Positions 50,077 through 58,243 of a stretch of DNA of 64,000 bases are shown here, in pieces (within the stretch, counting starts at the first letter, position 1; the number at the start of each line of letters is the position of its first letter). The DNA is from an uncultured Anaerolineae bacterium. Its GTDB lineage: Bacteria > Chloroflexota > Anaerolineae > Promineifilales > Promineifilaceae. The position numbers and the translations under genes were made by a program. The notes beneath the pieces are model-generated. The model saw nothing but the letters and a program-made list of their open reading frames with translations. It ran no database searches and was not told the origin of the DNA. The stretch spans positions 80,777 through 144,776 of the forward strand of contig CAJQMR010000037.1 of the NCBI GenBank assembly GCA_905479495.1, written 5' to 3'.

Positions 50077-50477
50077 TTTTTACTTCCTACATCTTCCAAA
50101 GACAAAGCACATTGCGCCGTGCTTCCCGGCAGCCGATACCGATTCCTGGCCACCCAGCGGTAGACCCAATCCTGAAGTTGGCGGATGCCAGGCAGAAAGT
50201 AGAGGTAGGTAAACGGCCGTAGCCACCAACAATAGCGCATAGCTCGATTTATGGCTTCTGCGCCGCCACTCAGACGGCCGTTTGCAGACACAAACCAGAC
50301 CTGCGTCAGGCCATCTTCATCCGTCAGGCCCAGCGCGGCCATTTGTTCAGGGATGGCTTGCCACGGCTGCGGTTTGACATGGCCGTTGGTCCACGACTCC
50401 ACGAGCCGTGCCGACTTTTCTCAGAAGCCGCAGTCGCTATCATAAATGAGCAAATGCGAAAGTTTTTCTGTTGACAT
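50073..50477 (-). CDS. DCC-family thiol oxidoreductase with in-frame TGA at the second redox cysteine (candidate selenoprotein)
   Basis: If TGA at 50423-50421 is read through, the product is 134 residues: LLIYDSDCGF-(TGA)-EKSARLVESW, then a central LSGGAEAINRAM and the family C-terminus LQDWVYRWVARNRYRLPG. The DCC (DUF393) family is defined by DxxCxxC near the N-terminus; the TGA falls exactly where the second Cys should be. The frame is open on both sides. Downstream of the TGA, CACGGC (50410-50405) can pair with GTCGTG (50397-50392) around a 7-nt loop, as in bacterial SECIS. The 3' end is coupled to the GNAT gene. Alternatives: nonsense mutation, sequence error, or translation only from ATG 50402. 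Confidence 0.6.
50389..50415 (-). promoter_or_regulatory. Candidate bacterial SECIS stem-loop
   Basis: It begins 5 nt after the TGA: outer stem GTC/GAC, a GG bulge, inner stem CACGGC/GTCGTG (one G-U pair), loop TCGTGGA with G residues. Size and distance fit SelB-dependent elements, but no consensus exists that proves it. Confidence 0.35.
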
Positions 50478-50664
50478 CGGTTGATTGTACCCAATCCCCC
50501 TGGCTAAGTGAAAGGATGCTTTACACGATTCTCATGCTGTTTCAACCGAGATTTGGCGGAAAGTCGGGCAAATCCAGTGACAAAGGGCCAGGTAAGTCAT
50601 CTGCTTGGTGGCTAAAATTGGCTCAGCAAAGGAACTTTTAACCGATGTGATGAGGCAGACTAGT

Positions 50665-51036
50665 ATGAACGGAACGGCCGTAATTGTTATCAATCTCGCT
50701 TTAATATTTTACTCAATTGGCGTGTGGAGCGAACGCTTTGCCGGGCGGCTCAAGCCGTGGCACCTTGCCTTTTTTTGGTTGGGCTTCGTCTGCGACACCT
50801 GGGGTACCGGACTCATGTTTGACTTTGTCGGCGGCATGACCTATGACGTGCACGGCATAAGTGGGCTGCTGGCCATCATTCTCATGCTCGTCCACGCCGT
50901 GTGGGCCACGACGGTATTACTGCGCAAAAATGAACAAGCCATAACCAGCTTTCACCGCTTTAGTGTTGCCGTTTGGGTGGTCTGGCTGGTTCCCTACCTC
51001 AGCCCAATGGTTTTCCAGATGGCACAAACCGCCTGA
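50665..51036 (+). CDS. Small four-helix membrane protein (TIGR03987/HsmA-like)
   Basis: 123 residues with four hydrophobic segments: VIVINLALIFYSIGVW, LAFFWLGFVCDTWGTGLMF, ISGLLAIILMLVHAVWATTVLL and VAVWVVWLVPYLSPMVF. The order GVWSER...LKPWHLxFFWLGF, HGxSGLLAIxLMxxHAxWA and FHRFSxxVW is that of the TIGR03987 family, for which no firm biochemical role is known to me. ATG 50665 is chosen where the family starts; an in-frame frame to 50605 has no added homology. It is transcribed divergently from the DCC/GNAT pair. Confidence 0.75.
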   Translation: MNGTAVIVINLALIFYSIGVWSERFAGRLKPWHLAFFWLGFVCDTWGTGLMFDFVGGMTYDVHGISGLLAIILMLVHAVWATTVLLRKNEQAITSFHRFSVAVWVVWLVPYLSPMVFQMAQTA

Positions 51037-51059
51037 AAAACTGGCGCTGGTACAACAAT

Positions 51060-51749
51060 CTACGGCTTCTGCGCTGCCCGTACTGCCGGAGCAGCCAGAC
51101 TGTACGCAAACCAGCTGGGTAAAGCATCGGCCAAGGCCGGAATGCCGTCTACTTCTACCTGATTCGCTTGAATGGCTTCGTCAAAGGTGAGTCGCCCCAG
51201 CCATATCTGGAAAAAAGCTGACAAATCGGCCGTAACGAGCAGATCGAGATCAAATCCTGGATCGGTCAGACAAACCGAGACATCTTCCTGGCTGAGCAAA
51301 AGCCAGAATGTTTCATACCTGGCCCCTTGAAAGTCAAAGCGTATTACTACCCGGCGGTTTGGTAATTGGTCGATACAAACGCGACTACGCATCCACCACA
51401 TCAGCAAAACCGGGTCCAATTCGTCTTCTTCTGGTTCCTCAAAGGCCCAGCGTGCGCCCCAGATCAGCAGCGAATTGATAACCGGTTGCAGCTCTTGCCC
51501 TGCTTCAGTGAGGTGGTAGGCTGTGCGTTGACGGCCGTTTCCTAGCGCCACCTTCTCCACCAATTCCATCCGTTCCAAACGACGTAGCCGTTCGGCCAAC
51601 AGCCCTCGCGAAATGCCGGGTAAGCCTCGCTCCAGCTCATTAAAATGATTGGTTCCAGTCAATAAATCCCGCACGATCAATAATGTCCACCGATCGCCCA
51701 AAATCTCGACAGCTTTGGCGATGGGGCAGTATTGTCCATATTTATACAT
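51060..51749 (-). CDS. HxlR-family transcriptional regulator with C-terminal SCP2-like domain
   Basis: 229 residues. The winged-helix HxlR part covers about 1-100: CPIAKAVEILGDRWTLLIVRDLLTG, FNELERGLPGISRGLLAERLRRLE, AYHLTEAGQEL. The rest (VVIRFDFQGARYETFWLLLSQEDVSVCL, DLLVTADLSAFFQIWLGRLTFDEAI) resembles a sterol-carrier/SCP2-like ligand domain, known in this architecture. It probably controls the divergent methyltransferase gene: a perfect inverted repeat (51823-51845) lies in the 160-nt shared gap. Confidence 0.92.
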   Translation of the reverse strand: MYKYGQYCPIAKAVEILGDRWTLLIVRDLLTGTNHFNELERGLPGISRGLLAERLRRLERMELVEKVALGNGRQRTAYHLTEAGQELQPVINSLLIWGARWAFEEPEEDELDPVLLMWWMRSRVCIDQLPNRRVVIRFDFQGARYETFWLLLSQEDVSVCLTDPGFDLDLLVTADLSAFFQIWLGRLTFDEAIQANQVEVDGIPALADALPSWFAYSLAAPAVRAAQKP

Positions 51750-51822
51750 AAACGCACTCCGTTGTTGGCACAGTCAGCTTTATCTTTTGTTGGGATAGTC
51801 TACATTTTAGGGCAAAGATCGC

Positions 51823-51845
51823 ACTAGTTCAATTTTTGAACTAGT
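51823..51845. promoter_or_regulatory. Putative HxlR operator ACTAGTTC-N7-GAACTAGT
   Basis: A perfect 8-bp inverted repeat spaced 7 bp, centred between the divergent HxlR and methyltransferase genes, 65-75 nt from each start. The size fits a dimer site. Confidence 0.65.
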
Positions 51846-51909
51846 CAGCCTGCGGCTTGCTTGTTATTCTGCAACAGAATTCACCACGATCAGAAAGGAC
51901 AAGTGACAG

Positions 51910-52725
51910 ATGACAGCTTCTACCCAATGGCAATTGGCCCAGGACGCCGCTGAACGGTACCAAACTGTGTTAACCCCAACCATTCTTGGCCCCTTTGCCC
52001 AGGCATTGGTTGATTTTGCTGAACTGCAGGCGGGTGAGCATGTTGGGGATGTTGGCTGTGGCACAGGTGCTGCCGCCCGTCATGCCGCGAAGACGGTAGG
52101 TAGTGTAGGCCAGGTTGCCGGGGTGGATGTGAACGCCAGCATGATCGCTGTGGCTCGCTCACTGCCTACAGTAGGTGGTGACCCGATTGAATGGCACGTA
52201 GCCCAAGCCACCGAGCTGCCTTTTGCTGATCAAAGTCTTGATATCGTCCTTTGTGCGCAGACGCTGCAATTCTTGCTGGAAAAGCAGCCGAGCCTGGCTG
52301 AAATGAAGCGTGTGGTGAAATCCAGTGGGCGTGTGGCCGTGAGCTTGTGGACGCCTATCGAAGACAATCCTTATTTTTATACGCTTGTCGAAACGGTAGC
52401 CAGACACATTGGGCCAGAAACGGCCGTTGGCCTCAAATCTGCTTTTGCCCTGACCAACACTGACGAAATTTACAGCCTGCTCGACGAAGCGGGTTTTGCA
52501 CAGATCGATATGCAAATGGCCCAGCTTGATTTGCCCATGCCAGCGCTGACCGAGTTTGTCCCTCGTCACATTCAGGCAACCCCAATGGCCAATGGCTTTA
52601 ACCAGGCGTCAAAAGCAACACAGCAAACGGTGGTTCAGGAAGTGGCTGAGAAATTGAACGCGTATGTGGCAAACGGCCGTACCCAAATCCCCTTCCATTC
52701 CCACATGATCCTATGTCGAAAATAA
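51910..52725 (+). CDS. Class I SAM-dependent methyltransferase
   Basis: 271 residues. ERYQTVLTPTILGPFAQALVDFAEL is the lead-in, then motif I VGDVGCGTGAAARHAAKTVG, AGVDVNASMIAVARSL (motif II), LPFADQSLDIVLCAQTLQFL and VKSSGRVAVSLWTPIEDNPYF. The C-terminal about 100 residues form a variable substrate cap. This is the methyltransf_11/UbiE-like type acting on small molecules. AAGGAC lies 9 nt upstream. It is divergent from an HxlR regulator, which usually respond to reactive electrophiles or drugs; a detoxification role is inference. A hairpin terminator follows. Confidence 0.88.
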   Translation: MTASTQWQLAQDAAERYQTVLTPTILGPFAQALVDFAELQAGEHVGDVGCGTGAAARHAAKTVGSVGQVAGVDVNASMIAVARSLPTVGGDPIEWHVAQATELPFADQSLDIVLCAQTLQFLLEKQPSLAEMKRVVKSSGRVAVSLWTPIEDNPYFYTLVETVARHIGPETAVGLKSAFALTNTDEIYSLLDEAGFAQIDMQMAQLDLPMPALTEFVPRHIQATPMANGFNQASKATQQTVVQEVAEKLNAYVANGRTQIPFHSHMILCRK

Positions 52726-52737
52726 CAGCGTTTTTAT

Positions 52738-52789
52738 GTAAAAGCGGGAAAGTCCTTTAAAAAAGTAGAGCCATTTCTCCCGCTTTTAC
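52738..52789. terminator. Long-loop stem-loop after the methyltransferase gene
   Basis: GTAAAAGCGGGA (52738-52749) pairs perfectly with TCCCGCTTTTAC (52778-52789). T-rich sequence is embedded in the stem rather than following it, so it may be a terminator or a dispersed palindrome. A second repeat with CCACAGA/TCTGTGG arms follows at 52800-52844. Confidence 0.55.
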
Positions 52790-52846
52790 TTGAGCAAACC
52801 ACAGAGAAATCGCCTTCAGGTTTTTAAAGCACTTTCTGTGGTTTGC

Positions 52847-53686
52847 TTAACCCTGCGCGCGTTCTATGGTTAAAAAGCTTCTAACGGCCGTTTCAAACAA
52901 TTCCGGCTGTTCCAAATGTGTGGTGTGGCCTGCCTGGGGGATAATGTGCAGACGGCCGTTTACCAACTGCTCTGCCATTTGCTGATTAATCGCCACAAAC
53001 TTGCTGTCCAATGCGCCGACGATGAGCAGGCTGGGCAAAGTCAGCGCGGGCAGTTGCGCCCACAGGGATGGTTGCGCGCCCGTTCCCATGCCGCGTAGCG
53101 AATTAGCTAATCCCACGGGGTTGTTTTGCAGCCGCTGCTGGCGCAGTTGCTGCCGAATCTCGTGGCTAAGCTGCTGCTGGCTGGTCCACAGCGGCAGCGC
53201 TTCCCAGCGATTGACAAACGCCTCAAGGCCGTTGGCTTCAATCCAGTCGGCCAGCGCCTCGTCGCTTTGGCGGCGTTTGGCGCGTTCTGCTTCGCTGGCC
53301 AGCCCCGGCGAGCTGCTTTCCAGGACGAGCTGGCTAAACCGTTCAGGGTAATGACAGGCCAGATACAAGGCCAGCCGTCCGCCCATCGAGTAGCCTAACA
53401 AAGCAGTCTGTTCAAGGTGCCAGTCATCCAGCAGGGCGATAACGTCGGCGGCGACGCGAGGCATGGTGTAGCGGTTGGGATCAGGTGGCGCAGCGGAACG
53501 GCCGTGTCCCAAAATGTCTACTGTGATAACTGAAAACCGTTTGCGGAACAGGGGAATGAGATCGCCCCAGTTTTCACTGCTGCCCGTAAAACCATGCAGC
53601 AGCAACAAAGGTACGGCTGTTGGCGAACTGAATCGCGTCGTATGGTAGCGGACGCCATTGATCAAAAGGTCACGTTGTTCATTCAT
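52847..53686 (-). CDS. menH: 2-succinyl-6-hydroxy-2,4-cyclohexadiene-1-carboxylate synthase (MenH-like alpha/beta hydrolase)
   Basis: 279 residues. Alpha/beta hydrolase marks: oxyanion LLLHGFTGSSENW, nucleophile elbow LLGYSMGGRLALYLA, Asp region LLIVGALDSKFV and catalytic His in AGHTTHLEQPE. MenH-specific blocks are LVLESSSPGL, ERAKRRQSDEALADWIEANGLEAFVNRWEALPLW and NSLRGMGTGAQPSLW. In menaquinone synthesis it eliminates pyruvate from SEPHCHC. No other men genes are visible in the window. It follows ThpR by 17 nt on the same strand. Confidence 0.9.
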   Translation of the reverse strand: MNEQRDLLINGVRYHTTRFSSPTAVPLLLLHGFTGSSENWGDLIPLFRKRFSVITVDILGHGRSAAPPDPNRYTMPRVAADVIALLDDWHLEQTALLGYSMGGRLALYLACHYPERFSQLVLESSSPGLASEAERAKRRQSDEALADWIEANGLEAFVNRWEALPLWTSQQQLSHEIRQQLRQQRLQNNPVGLANSLRGMGTGAQPSLWAQLPALTLPSLLIVGALDSKFVAINQQMAEQLVNGRLHIIPQAGHTTHLEQPELFETAVRSFLTIERAQG

Positions 53687-53703
53687 CGGACAGGGTCAGA
53701 ATC

Positions 53704-54297
53704 CTATGCCAGTGGAATCGTGTGGATGGTGCGCCAGGCGGGGTCGTTGGGTCCGCGCTGCATCAGGCGCAGTTCATGGATAGGAGCGGTGAAACGGCCG
53801 TTATCCCATTCCGACGCCTGTAGGTCCGCCAACGCCGCAGCAAACTTTTCGCCCTCAAGCCGCATGGCCAGCGTCAGGTGGGGCTTAAACTGGCGATGTT
53901 TATCCTGCCCCATCACACCCAGCAGCTGATTTCGGATAGCCACCATCTCGTCTGTGGGCAGCACGCCCAGATAAATGACCCGCTGGCCAAAGGTGTAGAT
54001 GCCACCCAGCTGAAGGCTGAATGGTTTTAAAACAGGTGCCAGGGTCGTGAGCTTTTCGATAAGCACGCCTTCGTTTGTGGCATTCGGTTGGCCATTGCGC
54101 CAGTAGGTGCCTGCCAAAGTAACATGCGGCGGCGTAATTTGGGCCGTTTTGGGGTCAAGCTGTTCCCGCAGCTGCTGAACCTGTGCGATTTTTTCTCCTT
54201 CAGGGAAAGCGCCGACAAAAATGCGGTAATCGCCACTTCGCTGGCGGGGTGTGCTCTTCTTTTTTGGTTTTTTGCGATACGGTTTTGGTTTACGCAT
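53704..54297 (-). CDS. thpR: RNA 2',3'-cyclic phosphodiesterase (2H superfamily, ThpR)
   Basis: 197 residues. After a basic N-terminus (MRKPKPYRKKPKKKSTPRQR) comes YRIFVGAFPE and the two 2H catalytic motifs PPHVTLAG and KPHLTLAM about 85 residues apart. The fold opens cyclic phosphates on RNA ends (formerly 2'-5' RNA ligase). The Lys/Arg-rich leader is longer than in E. coli ThpR and may aid RNA binding. It starts 7 nt after the arylamine acetyltransferase stop, so the two are probably in one operon with menH. Confidence 0.9.
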   Translation of the reverse strand: MRKPKPYRKKPKKKSTPRQRSGDYRIFVGAFPEGEKIAQVQQLREQLDPKTAQITPPHVTLAGTYWRNGQPNATNEGVLIEKLTTLAPVLKPFSLQLGGIYTFGQRVIYLGVLPTDEMVAIRNQLLGVMGQDKHRQFKPHLTLAMRLEGEKFAAALADLQASEWDNGRFTAPIHELRLMQRGPNDPAWRTIHTIPLA

Positions 54298-54304
54298 GTG
54301 CCTC

Positions 54305-55126
54305 TCAATTGTTGGGATAGTTGTGTTGGGTCAGGTTAAAAGCTTGCTGGACAACGGCCGTATCCAGCCCAAAATGTTTTGCCACAGTGGTGGCCGCATC
54401 ACCGTTAAGCGGGGTGTCGATCCGTCGTCCCCAATCGAAACGATTCAGCTGCCACGGCCGTTCCGCCATGTTAAAGCGCCACGGTTCCTTGTGAATTATC
54501 TTGTTCACGATGACAAAGTCGAGGAAAAGACCATTTTCACCATAATCTGCCTCGGTGGCGGCGCGGTAGGTGGCGTCGTTTACCGGCGCATCGATCAGGG
54601 TGAAGGCGTTTAACTTAGGATGCGGGCGGTGTTCGATCTGGTAACGGGAACGGCCGTCTGGCCGCACCGTGTAATGCAAAAAGGGCGAGCTGCGGTGCAT
54701 CACCCCTCGGCTGCTGATCGGCAACAGCGCATACAGCGGCAGTCCCACATCTACCAACCACTTTTGCCCATCCAGCACAATAACAATGGCGGTGTGGCAG
54801 CCAATGGAGTCGCCCATATTATTGATGGTCAGGTAGCCTTCGTACCCCAGCGTATGCAGCAGCGCAAAAAAAGCGTAATTGCTCTCGAAGCAGGTGCCGC
54901 CACTGCCGTGTGTCATAGCCTCTTGCCAGAATTGACTGGGCCAGCGTGGGGAGGGAACGGCCGTTTCTGCCCGCCGCACAATGCGAAACACACTTTCCCA
55001 GGGTACGGTGCAATAATAAGCACCCAGCAGCTTTTCCAGGGCAGGCAGCGTTGGCGTTGGCACCTTCATGCCCAAGAAAGTTAAAACCTCTGCTGTTATC
55101 TGCTCGTTTAACTTATTTATTGACAT
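54305..55126 (-). CDS. nat: Arylamine N-acetyltransferase
   Basis: 273 residues. The NAT catalytic triad is visible: Cys in GSGGTCFESNYAF, His in IGCHTAIVIVL and Asp in WLVDVGLPLY. The N-terminus LEKLLGAYYCTVPWESVFRI corresponds to the family block. NATs move acetyl or other acyl groups from CoA to arylamines, hydrazines or biosynthetic amines. ATG 55126 is chosen over 55165 because the family starts there and a GGAAAGAG lies upstream. It is the first gene of a probable nat-thpR-menH operon. Confidence 0.93.
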   Translation of the reverse strand: MSINKLNEQITAEVLTFLGMKVPTPTLPALEKLLGAYYCTVPWESVFRIVRRAETAVPSPRWPSQFWQEAMTHGSGGTCFESNYAFFALLHTLGYEGYLTINNMGDSIGCHTAIVIVLDGQKWLVDVGLPLYALLPISSRGVMHRSSPFLHYTVRPDGRSRYQIEHRPHPKLNAFTLIDAPVNDATYRAATEADYGENGLFLDFVIVNKIIHKEPWRFNMAERPWQLNRFDWGRRIDTPLNGDAATTVAKHFGLDTAVVQQAFNLTQHNYPNN

Positions 55127-55185
55127 AAATAATCTCTTTCCTGGAATTGCCGAATGGTGACCCACTTATTTATCGTGTATCGTAG

Positions 55186-55205
55186 GTCAAGTTGGCCAAC
55201 TTGAC
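55186..55205. repeat. 20-bp perfect palindrome
   Basis: GTCAAGTTGG/CCAACTTGAC lies between the divergent nat and cytochrome genes. It may be a dispersed repeat or an operator. No other copy was noticed in the window. Confidence 0.75.
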
Positions 55206-55411
55206 CAACTTTTTCCACCATCAGCAGCCACCCGCAAACTGATTTTGCCCTGTTGCCTTTCTCACATGCAAAATTGATGTTTCCGTTACTTTGTTAGTCG
55301 GATTGTCACTATCCCTTCAAAGGCACAATGGGTGTCCATTGTTTTCTTTTGAAAATTATGGCGACGGTGCAAATCGTTGTTTACCTACTGAGGCTCATAA
55401 AGGGGAACCAC

Positions 55412-57100
55412 ATGCGACGACTTGTTTTTTCATTTATTGTTCTTTTTTTGTTCTTGACGGTTGTCGGTGGGGCGTTATCTTACAACCTGGTTAAAAAATC
55501 ACCCTATTTACCGGGAGATGCCTTGTTTCCCGTTCAGGTAATATCTGAGCATATTTGGGGTGAGAAAACAATTTTTGATAAAACGCAGCGAGCGGATGTG
55601 CTGCTCACTGTGCTGGCACGACGGCTGGATGAAATGGAGGCCGTGACAGGGGTATCGGCTGAACTGGTGGCGGTACAATACGTTGACGCTGCTTTTGCCA
55701 GCGCAGAGGCTGCCATTGCTGAGGTTCCAGAGACAGAACAAGCCGCTTTACAAAGCCGGTTGATGCGTTTAACGAAGCGAGGATTGTCTTTAATTGATGG
55801 TTTGGCTGTTGCTCAATTGCAGCCGCCAGAAACGGCCGTTAACCAACTACGTACCAGCCTTAAAGAGCTTCGACAGTTTTTGAGTGCCTCCGATAGCACA
55901 CTAGCTGCCCTCTCCGCAGGCAATCCTGATGATGCCGGGAGTGATTCTGTTTCGGGTCAGGGTGCTGGATTAATGGCCGCTTTATCGAATGAACTTGATA
56001 ATCCGCTTGCGGTTCCTTTCCCTTCTAGCCCAGAATTAGTGGCTGCGCATAGCTTTTTCCCACTCACAGGTGGGCATAATGTAAACTGCTCCACCTGCCA
56101 CCGCAGCGGTTATTACCAGGGAACAGACCCAACTTGTATCTCCTGCCATGCAAGTGACGATGCCCATAAGGGCAGCAACGGCACAGATTGTGTCCAATGT
56201 CATTCGATTGAAAACTGGCAGGATGCCAGTTTCGACCACTCAACCATTGGCACAACAGATTGTGTAGAATGCCATGCGCCGCCAGCCAACCACTTTGCCG
56301 GGGCTTGCACTGCCTGTCACAGTGATACAACCAATTTCAAGAATGCATTATTTAATCATGCCACGATAGGCAATGCGGATTGCGCGACCTGCCATACGCC
56401 GCCAGCCAACCACTTTGCCGGAGCTTGCGCTGCTTGTCACAGCGATACAACCAATTTCAAGAATGCATTATTTAATCATGCCACGATAGGCAATACGGAT
56501 TGTGCGACGTGCCATACGCCACCAGCCAACCACTTTGCTGGGGCTTGCGCTGCCTGTCACAGCGATACGACCAATTTCAAGAATGCATTTTTTAACCATG
56601 CCACAATAGGCAATACAGATTGCGCGGCGTGCCATACCCCACCGACCAACCATTATCCAGGTGCGTGTCGCAACTGTCATGTGGATACCAACAGCTTTGG
56701 CAATGTTTCGTTTAATCATGCAGGATTAACGGATTGTCAATCTTGTCATGCGGCCCCGGCAAACCACTTCCCAGGTCAATGTTCAAATTGCCACAACACG
56801 AGCACCTTTAGCGGAGCGACGTTTAATCACACATTCCCCATCAATCATGAGGGAACCAATGGACAGTGTGCCAACTGTCATCCCGGTGGTAATACCTCAA
56901 CTTATAGCTGTGCGAGTTGTCACAGCCCCCAAGATGTGGCAAATGAGCATAACGAGGAAGGCATTACCAATACGGCTAACTGCATTTCTTGTCATGCTGA
57001 TGGCACTGAAGGGGAGCATGAAGGTGGGGACAGTGGCGATGATGACCATGGTGATGATCATCATGATGATGATCACGACGATGAAGATGACGATGATTAG
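55412..57100 (+). CDS. Secreted multihaem c-type cytochrome with 16 CXXCH motifs
   Basis: 562 residues. An N-terminal signal anchor (FSFIVLFLFLTVVGGALSY) leads to a DUF5667-like helical region (YLPGDALFPVQVISEHIW, ADVLLTVLARRLDEMEA). From about 220 to 545 there are 16 CXXCH haem sites, for example CSTCH, CVQCH, CAACH and CRNCH. Several are in 40-residue units with two haems each, encoded by exact 120-bp tandem repeats. The last 27 residues are almost only Asp, His, Glu and Gly (DDDHGDDHHDDD), a likely metal-binding tail. It should carry electrons outside the membrane. ATG 55412 with AAAGGGG upstream is preferred to the in-frame ATG 55328. Confidence 0.93.
   Translation: MRRLVFSFIVLFLFLTVVGGALSYNLVKKSPYLPGDALFPVQVISEHIWGEKTIFDKTQRADVLLTVLARRLDEMEAVTGVSAELVAVQYVDAAFASAEAAIAEVPETEQAALQSRLMRLTKRGLSLIDGLAVAQLQPPETAVNQLRTSLKELRQFLSASDSTLAALSAGNPDDAGSDSVSGQGAGLMAALSNELDNPLAVPFPSSPELVAAHSFFPLTGGHNVNCSTCHRSGYYQGTDPTCISCHASDDAHKGSNGTDCVQCHSIENWQDASFDHSTIGTTDCVECHAPPANHFAGACTACHSDTTNFKNALFNHATIGNADCATCHTPPANHFAGACAACHSDTTNFKNALFNHATIGNTDCATCHTPPANHFAGACAACHSDTTNFKNAFFNHATIGNTDCAACHTPPTNHYPGACRNCHVDTNSFGNVSFNHAGLTDCQSCHAAPANHFPGQCSNCHNTSTFSGATFNHTFPINHEGTNGQCANCHPGGNTSTYSCASCHSPQDVANEHNEEGITNTANCISCHADGTEGEHEGGDSGDDDHGDDHHDDDHDDEDDDD
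56278..56697 (+). repeat. 120-bp tandem repeats in the cytochrome gene
   Basis: Units begin near 56278, 56398, 56518 and 56638 with exact 120-nt periodicity. The first three differ by only a few bases; the fourth is more diverged. Each encodes PPANHFAGAC-xACHSDTTNFKNA and NHATIGNxDCAxCHT. Nucleotide identity suggests recent unequal exchange. Confidence 0.93.
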
Positions 57101-57180
57101 GCAAAACGTTTATTTGCAACTGTTTTGATGATACTTGCATTTAACACGATGTTTGCAGATTTCAATCTTACCAGAGGTCG

Positions 57181-57207
57181 TGTCATACCCGCGCAGCGGG
57201 TATGACA
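57181..57207. repeat. TGTCATACCCGC palindrome
   Basis: TGTCATACCCGC pairs with GCGGGTATGACA around a 3-nt loop. The arms recall the TGTCAT...ATGACA element at 61111. It is the only structure noticed in the 233-nt gap between the cytochrome and modA genes and may also serve as terminator. Confidence 0.85.
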
Positions 57208-57333
57208 AATCAAAAGTGCCAAGATAGTGATTGAACCGTTACAGTCAGCTTTTTATGTTAAGCTGACAAGGTTTTTCAGTCGTCCAAAAATCGAACATGT
57301 CATCATCATCGACTACTGAAAACGCTGGATAAG

Positions 57334-58119
57334 TTAATTGATCGGTGGTGGACCAAAGCCCCAGCGCAGTAAAATCGCTTGCCCTTCGTCGCTCAGCACA
57401 AAATCGATGAAGTTCTTTGCCAAAGCTGGGGACGGGGCATCAGTTAGCGGGGCGATAGGGTAGGTGGCTACCACATTTTGCGCATCGGGGATAGGGATTT
57501 GCCGCACCTGGCTGGCAATGTCTGGCGTCACGTCTGAGGTGTAGACGGTGCCTGCATCTGCTTCGCCCAGGGCAATTTTGGCGGCCACCCGGCGCACATT
57601 ATCCTCTTCGGACACCAAATTGCCGTAGAACTGCGCCTGAAAATCGGCTGGCAATGTTGCCACAATCTGATCGGTGTATTGGCGTACCGGCACACCTTCT
57701 ACCGCCAAGATGAGCTGCACCCCCGGCTGGGACAAATCTTCCAATGCTGTGATGTTCGCTGGATTGTCGGCGGGAACGATGACAGTGAGGCGGTTGGAGA
57801 CAAACAGTTTCTCGCTGCCTGCTTCAATGCGCCCGGCGTCCATCACCGTTTGCATTTGAATGGGGTTGGCCGGAGCAAACAGGTCGGCTAAAGCGCCTTC
57901 GCTCAGCTGGGCGGCCAGTTGGGACGATCCGGCAAAGTTAAGAATGATCTCGACGCCTTCATTTTGGGCCTCGAAGGCATCGGCCAGCTCGGTAAAGGCA
58001 TCGGTTAGCGAACTGGCGGCAAAGACAGTGATTTCTTGGGGGCTGGCCCCATTTTCCCCGGTGCCGCAGCCCACCAACAGAAGGGTAATGAGCCAGAAAA
58101 TTAATATTTTTGTTTTCAT
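57334..58119 (-). CDS. modA: Molybdate ABC transporter substrate-binding lipoprotein
   Basis: 261 residues. The lipobox LLLVGCG gives a lipid-anchored receptor. ModA blocks: ITVFAASSLTDAFTELADAFE, LNFAGSSQLAAQLSEGALADLFAPAN, DAGTVYTSDV and YPIAPL, followed by FIDFVLSDEGQAILLRWGF. The Ser and Tyr residues that hold the oxyanion are in these blocks. It binds molybdate or tungstate for import. No modB or modC gene is visible on either side, so it is an orphan here. The STAND gene starts divergently 124 nt away. Confidence 0.93.
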   Translation of the reverse strand: MKTKILIFWLITLLLVGCGTGENGASPQEITVFAASSLTDAFTELADAFEAQNEGVEIILNFAGSSQLAAQLSEGALADLFAPANPIQMQTVMDAGRIEAGSEKLFVSNRLTVIVPADNPANITALEDLSQPGVQLILAVEGVPVRQYTDQIVATLPADFQAQFYGNLVSEEDNVRRVAAKIALGEADAGTVYTSDVTPDIASQVRQIPIPDAQNVVATYPIAPLTDAPSPALAKNFIDFVLSDEGQAILLRWGFGPPPIN

Positions 58120-58243
58120 GGGTCAAATTCTATAAGTAGTTCAAGTTAGGCACAAAACGGATATCTCGATGCAGCATTGAAGTTTACTGGTGTTCTGGCT
58201 ACAATGTTGAGGATATTCGGCCGTTCATCGTGGAAATGGTGCC

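Noticed and set aside
50073..50402. DCC gene as an intact 109-residue protein starting at ATG 50402
   Set aside because: It would lack the whole redox motif that defines the family, while the codons upstream of the TGA encode exactly that motif.
50421..50423. TGA read as tryptophan (altered genetic code)
   Set aside because: Many other genes in the window stop at TGA and use TGG for conserved tryptophans.
56278..56697. Regular 120-nt repeats as a CRISPR array
   Set aside because: Units are contiguous, in frame and encode haem-binding CXXCH repeats; there are no variable spacers.
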